From Chitinophagales bacterium (GTDB taxonomy: Bacteria > Bacteroidota > Bacteroidia > Chitinophagales > UBA2359), in contig JAWKLZ010000001.1 of NCBI GenBank assembly GCA_041392475.1, positions 2,294,001 to 2,358,000 of the forward strand: a DNA stretch of 64,000 nt. Direction: 5' to 3'. Shown here one piece after another: positions 54,919 to 63,342 of this stretch. The position numbers were made by a program, and so were the translations under genes. Below the pieces are notes generated by a model. It did no database searches, was not told the DNA's origin, and worked only from the letters and a program-made list of their open reading frames with translations. Numbering within the stretch: the first letter of the stretch is position 1; every line of letters begins with the position of its first letter.

Positions 54919-55062
54919 TCAATGCTCAGAAAATACCATTCCAAACAAGCCTAAAAAATTGACCAATAATACAATCACCAAAAGCCCTACTACGACCATC
55001 AAAATACTCCCCAATACCCAACAACCAAGGGGAATATGCTGTTCTTCTTTTTGTTCGCTCAT
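54919..55062 (-). CDS. 47-residue single-pass membrane protein
   Basis: A short frame from ATG 55062 to TGA 54919-54921: polar start MSEQKEEQHIPLG, one strongly hydrophobic helix (about residues 15-42: VLGSILMVVVGLLVIVLL, then FLGLFGMVF) and a short polar end SEH. It fills the gap between the amidohydrolase stop (30 bases upstream) and the hydrolase start (11 bases downstream) on the same strand. A hydrophobic helix preceded by a charged N-terminus, and its snug fit between two genes, support a real gene. No family is recognised; such micro-proteins often attach to larger membrane partners. Confidence 0.6.
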   Translation of the reverse strand: MSEQKEEQHIPLGCWVLGSILMVVVGLLVIVLLVNFLGLFGMVFSEH

Positions 55063-55092
55063 ATCTTTTTGTATTAAAATATCTTTTCTTCT

Positions 55093-56415
55093 TTATTCTT
55101 CCAGCCCATATTTCTCCATATACTTACGATACAAAGCCTTCTGTTTGTTGTCCAAATCTATCGCACGGCCTTGAATAAAGGCATGTTCGATATTACTTGT
55201 TCGCATATCCAATACATCCCCTGAAGACACGATGATATTGGCATCCTTACCCGTTTCCAAAGTACCCGTTTTATCTGCAATGTTGAGAATTTTGGCAGGA
55301 TTGGAGGTGATGGCAGCAAGGGCCTGTTCTTGGGTCAAACCATTTGCAACCGCTTGCCCTGCGTGGAAAGGAAGGTTTCGTTGGTCCCAAAACGCATCTG
55401 AACCGTCACCAATTGTGATGCAATACAACACTCCCGCATCTTGCAACAATTTGGGTAATTTGAAGGGAAGATCAATGTCTTCATCCGCACGATTTGGCAA
55501 TGATTGGGTACGTTTGAGTACTACAGGAATATTGTTGTTTTTCAATACATCGGTTGCCATCCAAGCATCTTCACCTCCTACAATCACCATTTTTACACCA
55601 TATTTCTTGGAGAAATTCACCGCTTCAATGATTTCTTTGATCATGTTTACATGCACAAAAAGTTTCTTTGAGCCATCAAACAACCCACACATTGCGGTCA
55701 ATTTCAAGTTCTTTTCGTCATGATCTTCGCTTTGACAATAGGCTTTGGCTTGGTCAAATAAGTCTTCGATGTCGGTTATCTGTTCACCGTATTTTTCGTT
55801 TTTTTCGATACCTCCTGGCTCTGCCCACCAACCTTTGAAGGTGTATAGGTGAGGCCAACTTAGGTGAATACCATCATCTAGTTTGTAGGCCGCATCTTCC
55901 CAGTTCCATGCATCCAATTGCACAATCGAAGACGTTCCCGAAATGCGTCCTCCTTTTGGGCGAACCTGTGCAATCAATACACCATTGGAGCGAACGGTGG
56001 GTATGACTCTTGAATCGGTATTGTAGGAAATGATAGACCGAACATTGGGATTGAGTGTGCCAATTTCTTCATCGTCATTGGTAGCACGAACTGCGGCAAT
56101 TTCCATCAAGCCCATTGCAGTACTTGCTGCTACAAAACCTGGATAGACATGCTTACCACTGATGTCTATCACCGTTTTATCGGTTAGGTCTATTTTCACC
56201 ATGGTCATATCTGCCACCATCGTGATTTTTCCGTTTTCAAAAATAATGATGCTATTATTGATGACATTTTCGTCACCAACATGGGCTGTTCCTCCTGTCA
56301 AAACAATAGTCTGCGATTGTGCTTTTGCAGGTGTCGGCACAGAATTGTCTTGAGCCACCAAGCACGTTGCAGTGAAGAAGAGAAGTAAAGTGAAAAATTT
56401 ATATAGATGAATCAT
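55093..56415 (-). CDS. Amidohydrolase-like exported protein lacking the HxH metal motif
   Basis: A 440-residue protein. ATG 56415 is chosen because MIHLYKFFTLLLFFTATCLVAQ is a signal peptide; an upstream ATG at 56451 adds only a Lys-rich dozen. It has the imidazolonepropionase-like frame: IIIFENGKITMVAD (about 50-65), GKHVYPGFV, FDGSKKLFVHVNMIKEII, and the ending NPAKILNIADKTGTLETGKDANIIV. At the place where active members read PGFxDxHxH, this one reads YPGFVAASTAM, so the first metal pair is missing and activity is doubtful. It follows the larger amidohydrolase gene (56600-59734) on the same strand; inverted-arm element C lies between. Likely periplasmic. Confidence 0.82.
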   Translation of the reverse strand: MIHLYKFFTLLLFFTATCLVAQDNSVPTPAKAQSQTIVLTGGTAHVGDENVINNSIIIFENGKITMVADMTMVKIDLTDKTVIDISGKHVYPGFVAASTAMGLMEIAAVRATNDDEEIGTLNPNVRSIISYNTDSRVIPTVRSNGVLIAQVRPKGGRISGTSSIVQLDAWNWEDAAYKLDDGIHLSWPHLYTFKGWWAEPGGIEKNEKYGEQITDIEDLFDQAKAYCQSEDHDEKNLKLTAMCGLFDGSKKLFVHVNMIKEIIEAVNFSKKYGVKMVIVGGEDAWMATDVLKNNNIPVVLKRTQSLPNRADEDIDLPFKLPKLLQDAGVLYCITIGDGSDAFWDQRNLPFHAGQAVANGLTQEQALAAITSNPAKILNIADKTGTLETGKDANIIVSSGDVLDMRTSNIEHAFIQGRAIDLDNKQKALYRKYMEKYGLEE

Positions 56416-56483
56416 TTTTGTATTTATTTTAATTTGTATTTTGATTTTCATTTGCTTAGAATTGCCAATAAAATCCTAATTTA

Positions 56484-56560
56484 GACTTTTGTAGTTTCAT
56501 TTAACAATGTATAAGAAGGAAGAAAATCGCCTTTCCATCAAACAGAAAACTACAAAAGTC
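56484..56560. repeat. Inverted-arm element, copy C
   Basis: GACTTTTGTAGTTT (56484-56497) pairs perfectly with AAACTACAAAAGTC (56547-56560), enclosing 49 unrelated bases. It lies 40 bases past the stop of the 56600-59734 gene, between two amidohydrolase-like genes. Confidence 0.78.
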
Positions 56561-56599
56561 TTTATAACATACAAGTAACTTATATAGTATTGGAGTTGA

Positions 56600-59500
56600 T
56601 TAATGTCCTTTATGATGTTCTTCATACAAATCAGTTGATTCCGCTTCTCCCATATCATCGCAGTGGTATAGGCGTTTCTTTTTAGGTTGGGCTTCCTGTG
56701 TTTTACCACCTTTTTTCTTGACGTTCAACATTTTCTGAACCAAACGATTGCGCTCTCTGCGAACATATTCTTCTCGTTGGTCGTATTCTTGGCGGTCAAA
56801 AAAGCAAATACCATCAACAAAGGTCTTTTCGGCTTTGGCATAAATCGAAAGAGGATTGTCTGACCAAAGCACTACATCTGCATCTTTCCCAACTTTGATA
56901 CTTCCCACTCGGTTGTCAATATGTAGCATTTTTGCAGGATTGAGGGTCACAAATTTCCAAGCTTCTTCTTCGCTCAATCCACCATATTTCACCGCTTTGG
57001 CTGCCTCTTGATTCAATCGGCGCGCCATTTCGGCATCATCTGAATTGAAGCCGACATTCACACCCATTTTTTGCATGATGGCCCCATTGTAAGGAATGGC
57101 ATCGATTACCTCATATTTGTAGGCCCACCAATCAGAGAAAGTAGAAGCATTGACACCGTGTTTTTTCATTTTGTCTGCCACTTTGTAGCCTTCCAAAATA
57201 TGTGTGAAAGTATTGACTTTGAAGCCAAACTGCTCAGCAACACGCATGAGCATCGTAATTTCTGATTGTACGTAAGAGTGGCAGGTAATGAATCGTTTGC
57301 CTTCAAGAATCTCCATTAAGGCATCCAATTCTAAGTCAGGTTTTATTTTTGATGTGCCGATTGTAGGAGCAGTTCCTTTTTTGTTCTTTGGCAGGAGGCT
57401 AATGCTCCTTTTCTGTTGTCCATATTCTTTGGCACGGGTGAATCCATCTACAAAAACCTGTTCAACTCCCATTCGGGTTTGTGGAAAACGAATGGCGGCA
57501 TTTTCAGACCAACCAGATTGTTTGACATTTTCGCCCAAAGCAAATTTGATAAATTCAGGAGCACCCTTCATTTTCATATCTTCTGGCATATATCCCCAAC
57601 GAAGCTTGATGATAGCGGACTGACCTCCAATGGGGTTTGCCGAACCATGTAGCAGTTGGGAAGTCGTAACACCTCCTGCCAATTGGCGGTAAATATTGAT
57701 ATCTTCTGAATTGACTACATCCCCGACACGCACCTCTGCACTACTTGCTTGACCACCTTCGTTCACACCTTTGCTAATCGCAATGTGTGAATGTTCGTCA
57801 ATCACACCGCTGGTCAAATGTTTGCCTGTTGCATCAATCACTTTTGCAGAAGAAGGGGTAGGTAAACCCTTTCCAATCGCTGCAATTTTGCCATTTTCAA
57901 TCAATACATCGTTCTCCTTCAAAATTCCATCGGCTTCATTCGTCCAAACAGTTGCATTTTTGAACAAGACAATTTCTTGTTTTGGAAGCGTAGGGGCACC
58001 ATAGGCTTCAAAAGGATAGATAATGTTCCCGATTTCTTCATTGTCCTCTTCCTCCTCACCTTCTTTACCTTTATCTTCACCTTCTTTTTTGTCTTTATCG
58101 TCCTCTTTTTGAGGCAATTCATTGGCATATAGTACTTGCCAATTGACCCATTGTCCATCTGCGTCCTGCCCACGTCCGACCCACTGTTCACCGTCTTTGT
58201 TGATCCAACCACTCAGACGAACCTTGCCTTCACCCAGTTTTGATTGATTCAGACTATCTTTATCTGTGTCGAAACTTAGAGAAATCGTTTCGTTGCTAAT
58301 GCTATGTTTTACAGGTATTTTTGTAGAATCATTGAATACAATCTCCATTTTGGGAGCGTCAGGCTCACCGCTAATTTGCAGTTCATAATTCACTGACCCT
58401 ACATTGAAAGCATATTCTCCCTTCAAATCCAGAACTTGCATTTTTTTGAGATGAAAAGGTTTGCCTCCGACCCAGTTTTCAAAAATTTCCGCCTTCTTGT
58501 CAAAAATATTGCCCGATACAATCAAGAAATTCGCCACTTTACCTTTTTCAAGACTGCCAAGTTGGTCGTTTACACCCAAGATAGTTGCAGGAGTATATGT
58601 CAAGGCTTTCAGAGCATTTTCTTCACTTAGACCTCTTTTGATGACCTTGCGAAGATTCTTCATAAAGTCTTTTTTGTTTTTGAGGTTGTCCAGTGTAAAC
58701 GCAAAATCAATATTGGCTTTAGAAAGCATTGCAGGATTAGACGCTGCCAATTCCCAGTGTTTCATATCCTTCAATGACACATTGGACGCATCAAATGGAT
58801 CTTCTACATCATAGGCATCGGGAAAATTGAGCGGTATAATAAAGCGAGCATTGGCAGATTTCAGTTCTTCAATGCGTTGATATTCATCACCATCTCCTTT
58901 GATAATGTACTGCACTCCAAATTCATCTCCCACTTTGTCGGCTCTCAAAGCGGAAAGCCAATCCCGTACTTCAAAAATTTGAGGTAAATTTTGCAGTTCA
59001 TTGAAACTTTGAAGAGTGAGATTTTTTTCTTCTTTGTTACCTGCATTAGCATACCATTTTGCATCCAAATAAGTTTGTCGAAGTAGGGAGATAGAACCCA
59101 TCAAGGAAGTGGGATAAACTTGTGAGGAAGATCCTTTTTGAAAAGAATAATGAGCTGATGCTTTTTCCTTCAAAATGACTTCATGTTCGTTCTCTTCATT
59201 CAGTAAGACCAAAACGCCTGTGCCTCTGACGATTCCATCATGTTGATGGGTCAATACGGAGCCAAAGCCAAGGTTCACATATTCTTCTGCCGCTTTTTTA
59301 TCTACTTTGAAGTTCTCAACAGCATTAAATTCTGCTTTAATGGCTTCATTCCACGCATAAGCACCTTCTTTTGTGGAGATAAATTTGGGAGAATCGCCCC
59401 AATTCCAAGAGTTTCCCTTCACTTCTGGCACACCGTAATTGGCGTATAAGTCTATGAAAGATGGGTAGATATGTTTGCCTTTTACATCTACTACTACGGC

Positions 59501-59734
59501 ATTTTTAGGAACGGCCACACTCGTTCCGACTGCCTCTACTTTTCCATCTTTTATCAATAAAGTGGCATTCTCTATGACCTTATTGTACTGTGTGTGAAGC
59601 ATTGCGTTAGTAAAAGCATATATGCCTTCTCGGTGGTCGTATACCCCATTGACGGGAAAAGTGGTCTGGGCTGATATGACCGCACTACAAAGTAGTAAGG
59701 CTATCAGCAGGGTGGTTTGTATTTTTTTCATCAT
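56600..59734 (-). CDS. Exported tandem amidohydrolase-like protein (one degenerate and one complete-looking domain)
   Basis: A 1044-residue protein with a signal peptide (LLIALLLCSAVISAQ). The first half (about 25-430) has the amidohydrolase frame (ATLLIKDGKVEAVG, KHIYPSFIDLYANYG, NPAMLSKANIDFAF, ILGVNDQLGSLEKGKVANFLI, shown in part) but lacks HxH where active members have it. After a beta-rich linker and a strongly acidic segment (DDKDKKEGEDKGKEGEEEED), the second half begins with VLIENGKIAAIG and TSGVIDEHSHIAI, so its HxH is intact; FITCHSYVQSE and the late FNSDDAEMAR supply further metal ligands. The second half is probably active on cyclic amides or dipeptides in the periplasm. The C-terminus is basic with two Cys/His-rich motifs (HCDDMGE, EEHHKGH). 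Confidence 0.82.
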   Translation of the reverse strand: MMKKIQTTLLIALLLCSAVISAQTTFPVNGVYDHREGIYAFTNAMLHTQYNKVIENATLLIKDGKVEAVGTSVAVPKNAVVVDVKGKHIYPSFIDLYANYGVPEVKGNSWNWGDSPKFISTKEGAYAWNEAIKAEFNAVENFKVDKKAAEEYVNLGFGSVLTHQHDGIVRGTGVLVLLNEENEHEVILKEKASAHYSFQKGSSSQVYPTSLMGSISLLRQTYLDAKWYANAGNKEEKNLTLQSFNELQNLPQIFEVRDWLSALRADKVGDEFGVQYIIKGDGDEYQRIEELKSANARFIIPLNFPDAYDVEDPFDASNVSLKDMKHWELAASNPAMLSKANIDFAFTLDNLKNKKDFMKNLRKVIKRGLSEENALKALTYTPATILGVNDQLGSLEKGKVANFLIVSGNIFDKKAEIFENWVGGKPFHLKKMQVLDLKGEYAFNVGSVNYELQISGEPDAPKMEIVFNDSTKIPVKHSISNETISLSFDTDKDSLNQSKLGEGKVRLSGWINKDGEQWVGRGQDADGQWVNWQVLYANELPQKEDDKDKKEGEDKGKEGEEEEDNEEIGNIIYPFEAYGAPTLPKQEIVLFKNATVWTNEADGILKENDVLIENGKIAAIGKGLPTPSSAKVIDATGKHLTSGVIDEHSHIAISKGVNEGGQASSAEVRVGDVVNSEDINIYRQLAGGVTTSQLLHGSANPIGGQSAIIKLRWGYMPEDMKMKGAPEFIKFALGENVKQSGWSENAAIRFPQTRMGVEQVFVDGFTRAKEYGQQKRSISLLPKNKKGTAPTIGTSKIKPDLELDALMEILEGKRFITCHSYVQSEITMLMRVAEQFGFKVNTFTHILEGYKVADKMKKHGVNASTFSDWWAYKYEVIDAIPYNGAIMQKMGVNVGFNSDDAEMARRLNQEAAKAVKYGGLSEEEAWKFVTLNPAKMLHIDNRVGSIKVGKDADVVLWSDNPLSIYAKAEKTFVDGICFFDRQEYDQREEYVRRERNRLVQKMLNVKKKGGKTQEAQPKKKRLYHCDDMGEAESTDLYEEHHKGH

Positions 59735-60077
59735 ATTTAATTAATGTATGATTTTATCTATTTTTGAAGGAAAAATTAGTGAAAATTTGAAATCAGAAGA
59801 CAAAAAACTGGTCTTTTTGTTTCTATAGTGTGTGTCTTTCCCCTAAAATCAAAACAGTTTTGCAAAAATAGAATTTTTTGAAGAAAGAAACGTGACTTAA
59901 CGAAAATTCACTTTACAATTCCCAATTCAAACTTTTGCAGCTAATTAATTAATGAAATAAAAAAAAGTATGGCACATGACTATTTAAAGAACAATGTTTT
60001 TAGAACATTCTTAGTATATTGAGGTCGGTTGGCAAACATGGACTTATTAGACATTTTTTTATCAATTATTTTGCGCT
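59735..60077. other. 343-base divergent intergenic region
   Basis: AT-rich DNA between the tandem amidohydrolase gene (minus) and the PKD protein gene (plus), which must carry both promoters. I see no further gene. AGAACA occurs twice, 14 bases apart, near 59985-60005 (AGAACAATGTTTTTAGAACA). Confidence 0.5.
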
Positions 60078-62993
60078 ATGAAACGAATTTTTACAGCTAT
60101 TTGTATGAGCATATTTATGCTTTTTATCGGTGTCAATGATGTCAACGCTTTTCACATTGTGGGCGGAGAAATGACCTATGAATGTTTGGGAAACAATCAA
60201 TACCGCATTTCCTTGACGGTTTATAGAGATTGTAATTGCGATCAATGCGGAGATTTGGACGATCCCGCACATATTTTTGTTTTTGAAGCAAATGGCAATT
60301 TTGATATCTATGATGTCAATCGCCCTCCAAAAACTTTTGTGGATCCTCCTACCAATCTTTGTATCGAAGATGCAAGTATCCTCACCAGTATTTGTGTGGA
60401 AAAAGGAGAATACGAAACCGTCTTAACTCTACCTCCCAAAGCAGGCGGTTACGACATTATCTATCAACGCTATAGTAGAAACATCACTTTGGATAATATC
60501 AATTTTCCTGCTCAAACAGGTTCTACTTACATGACCCATATTCCCGACCCTGGTTTGGCTATCTGCAACAGTTCTCCTACCTTCAATGAATTTCCTCCAA
60601 CGATGATTTGCACAAATGTGCCTTTTTCATTAGACCAATCTACTACCGATTTGGATGGCGATTCTTTGGTCTATGAGCTTTGTGACCCATTGATTGGAGG
60701 AAGTGATCTATGTCCTACACCTGGCGAAGATGGCCAAAATGGGGTGGATTGTAGGGTGATTCCCCCGCCTCCTTATGAAACAGTGAGTTGGAGAAATGGA
60801 TTTGATGCGGTTGATCCACTTGGAGAGGATGCTATGACTTTAGACCCTGTGACAGGACGGTTGTATGGCACTCCTCCAACAGCAGGACAATATGTGGTGG
60901 GAATATGCGTGCATGAATACCGTAATGGGCAACTTATCAACACTATACGGCGTGATTTTCAGTTCAATGTGATAGATTGTGAAGCTTCTGTAGCCCAATT
61001 GGAGTCGGACAACATTACAGCAGCAGGGGAATACATCTTCAACAACTGCAATGATTTTACCATCAATTTTGTCAATACCAGCATCAAGGCAAACAAATAT
61101 TTTTGGGATTTTGGCGATCCCAATACCGATACGGACATTTCGACAGAAGAAAACCCCATGTATCAATATCCTGATACGGGTAAATATGTTGGGCAATTGA
61201 TTGCTATTTACGATGGAGGTTCTTTCATTTGTAGTGATACGGCAGATATTATTGTGTATATGTATCCATTGGTAGATGCAAGTTTTGAAGCTCAAACCAC
61301 TTGCTTTTATGACCCTGTGGAGTTTACCAACCTTTCAACTTCTTCATACGGTAATTTCCAAACATTCTCATGGGATTTTGGTGATGGTACAACCAGCACT
61401 GCCATTGAACCGAAACACCACTATGCAGAAGGGGGTACTTACAATGTTACGCTGAATGCTGTCACCAATCTGGGCTGCTATGTGAGTTACCAACAGCAAG
61501 TATATGTAGTGCCAGAAGCTGCTGAATTTTCGACCTCATTGAAGTGCCCTGGCGTTCCGATTGATTTTGTGAATGAAACCCAATTAAATACCGTTGCATG
61601 GGAATGGGATTTTGGCGATCCTGCTTCTGGCCCTGCCAATAGCAGCAATGCAGAGAATGGAAGTCATATTTACAACTCAGCAGGAGATTATACAGTCAAC
61701 TTTTACACCGAATCGCCCGAAGGTTGCCGAGATACAGCCTCTCTTAGTTTCACCATTTATCCCGAATTTTTGGTAGAGGCAGGTGTAGATAGAGAAATCT
61801 GTTTTGGTGACAATGTTCCTTTGTCCGTCACTTCAAATGTATCGACCACTCCATATACTTACGCTTGGAGTCCTGCGGCGTCCTTAGACAATCCAACCCT
61901 ACAAAACCCCAACCTAAATATGGATTATGAAGGACCTCGCAATTATTCAGTCGTTGTGACAGATCCCAATGGTTGTGTGGATTCCGACCAAATGGAAGCT
62001 TTCGGTTTGCCTTTGCCTGTGGTAAGTGTGCCCGAAGACTTTACGATATGTTTTGGTGATCAAGTGCCATTGGAGGGGCTTGTGAGCAACAATGTAGTCA
62101 GTTTTGAATGGCTTCAAGATGGAGTGATGGTAAACAATACAGAATTGACTCCAATCATTTCGCCGCAAGGAAATACTGTTTATACCCTTACTGCAATAGA
62201 CGACAAAGGTTGCCAAAACAGTGAAGAAGTGACCATTATCGTTGTTCCTTCTATTGAACTTACAGCTTCTCCCGATACCATTTTGTGTTATGGTGAATCT
62301 GTTCAATTGAACGCATTTTCGGCGGGTGCAGATAGTTACAGTTGGACTCCCGCCAACTCGCTCAGTGATGCCAATAGCCAAAATCCTGTTGCAACGCCAT
62401 CCAGCACAGAAACCTATATTGTTTCGGGTGTCAATAGCTGCTTTAGCAATGCAAGAGATACGGTTGTCATCACGGTTATTCCTGAACCTGAGGTAGATGC
62501 AGGAGAAGATGTGACCATCAATATTGGTGAAAGTATTCGACTGGATGCCAGTGGCGTTTGGGATTTTCAATGGCTTCCCAATAGTGATTTTGCCGAAACA
62601 TTGATTGCCAATCCCGAACTAACGCCTCTTGTTAGCTCCACGTATTATGTTGTTACCACTGATGACAACGGCTGTCAATCCATGGATTCCGTGCGAATAT
62701 TTGTCGACAATGTGTTTGATGTCATTATGCCCAATGCTTTTTCTCCTAATCGGGATGGTGTCAATGATGAATTTGGAATCGGTCCAACAAGGGGTATCAA
62801 GGAAATTGTAGAATTTAAAATATTCACCCGTTGGGGACAAGAAGTTTTTTCTACCAATGATATCTCTAAAGGCTGGGATGGTGAAGTTGATTTTCGTCCT
62901 ATGGGTATTGGTACTTATGTTTATTATATTCGTGCATTGACATTTTTGGAGGAAGAATTGGTTTGGAAAGGGAATTTGACCTTGATTAGGTAG
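60078..62993 (+). CDS. PKD-domain protein with gliding-motility-type (T9SS type B) C-terminal domain
   Basis: A 971-residue secreted protein. A signal peptide ends near VNA; the N-terminal region HIVGGEMTYECLGNNQYRI and LTVYRDCNCDQC is a Cys-rich domain common in Bacteroidota surface proteins. Three PKD-like domains are marked by YFWDFGDPNTD, SWDFGDGTTST and EWDFGDPASGP (about residues 335-560), followed by Ig-like domains with SWTPANSLSDANSQNP-type repeats (about 580-870). The last 85 residues (IMPNAFSPNRDGVNDEFGI, FTRWGQEVFSTND, GIGTYVYYIRA) form the type B (CHU_C-like) sorting domain. Probably a large adhesin or surface scaffold. It ends before inverted-arm element D. Confidence 0.88.
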   Translation: MKRIFTAICMSIFMLFIGVNDVNAFHIVGGEMTYECLGNNQYRISLTVYRDCNCDQCGDLDDPAHIFVFEANGNFDIYDVNRPPKTFVDPPTNLCIEDASILTSICVEKGEYETVLTLPPKAGGYDIIYQRYSRNITLDNINFPAQTGSTYMTHIPDPGLAICNSSPTFNEFPPTMICTNVPFSLDQSTTDLDGDSLVYELCDPLIGGSDLCPTPGEDGQNGVDCRVIPPPPYETVSWRNGFDAVDPLGEDAMTLDPVTGRLYGTPPTAGQYVVGICVHEYRNGQLINTIRRDFQFNVIDCEASVAQLESDNITAAGEYIFNNCNDFTINFVNTSIKANKYFWDFGDPNTDTDISTEENPMYQYPDTGKYVGQLIAIYDGGSFICSDTADIIVYMYPLVDASFEAQTTCFYDPVEFTNLSTSSYGNFQTFSWDFGDGTTSTAIEPKHHYAEGGTYNVTLNAVTNLGCYVSYQQQVYVVPEAAEFSTSLKCPGVPIDFVNETQLNTVAWEWDFGDPASGPANSSNAENGSHIYNSAGDYTVNFYTESPEGCRDTASLSFTIYPEFLVEAGVDREICFGDNVPLSVTSNVSTTPYTYAWSPAASLDNPTLQNPNLNMDYEGPRNYSVVVTDPNGCVDSDQMEAFGLPLPVVSVPEDFTICFGDQVPLEGLVSNNVVSFEWLQDGVMVNNTELTPIISPQGNTVYTLTAIDDKGCQNSEEVTIIVVPSIELTASPDTILCYGESVQLNAFSAGADSYSWTPANSLSDANSQNPVATPSSTETYIVSGVNSCFSNARDTVVITVIPEPEVDAGEDVTINIGESIRLDASGVWDFQWLPNSDFAETLIANPELTPLVSSTYYVVTTDDNGCQSMDSVRIFVDNVFDVIMPNAFSPNRDGVNDEFGIGPTRGIKEIVEFKIFTRWGQEVFSTNDISKGWDGEVDFRPMGIGTYVYYIRALTFLEEELVWKGNLTLIR

Positions 62994-63028
62994 GTAGGTT
63001 TGCTTCATCGAAGATTTTGGAGGTAGGA

Positions 63029-63101
63029 GACTTTTGAAGTTTGCGCTAAAAAATACTGAGCTTATGACAATCAGCATTTTATTAAAAAAACTTCAAAAGT
63101 C
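63029..63101. repeat. Inverted-arm element, copy D
   Basis: GACTTTTGAAGTTT (63029-63042) pairs perfectly with AAACTTCAAAAGTC (63088-63101) around 45 unrelated bases, 36 bases past the PKD gene stop. The flank TTCATCGAAGATTTT at 63004-63018 matches the flank of copy A. Confidence 0.78.
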
Positions 63102-63165
63102 GTACATTGGCCCAAGAGGAAAAAGTACAAAAGTTGTAATAAAAAATAATATATTGATTAAAATT

Positions 63166-63304
63166 AAGAACGAGGGTAAACTGATTCAAAAGTAGTCCTT
63201 AGAGACCGTATTAGACGTTAGCCCCTCGTTCTTTATATCCCATAAAAATCGGACAGTTCAGTAGGCATAAAGCCTGAGTCACGACGCAGATTTCATAGGA
63301 TATA
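63166..63304 (+). ncRNA. Candidate bridge RNA of an IS110-family element
   Basis: Two long stem-loops stand side by side in the non-coding DNA before the IS110 recombinase gene. Stem 1: AAGAACGAGGG (63166-63176) with CCCTCGTTCTT (63223-63233), 11 bp, 46-base loop. Stem 2: TATATCCCAT (63234-63243) with ATAGGATATA (63295-63304), 10 bp including one G-U pair, 51-base loop holding a further AGGC/GCCT hairpin. In IS110-group elements the 5' non-coding end encodes a bridge RNA with two such loops, one matching the target and one the donor DNA. Position and shape fit; the loop guides were not identified because the element ends are not fixed. Confidence 0.55.
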
Positions 63305-63342
63305 TTTCATCATTATTAGTTTAACATTCAATTTATTACTTT

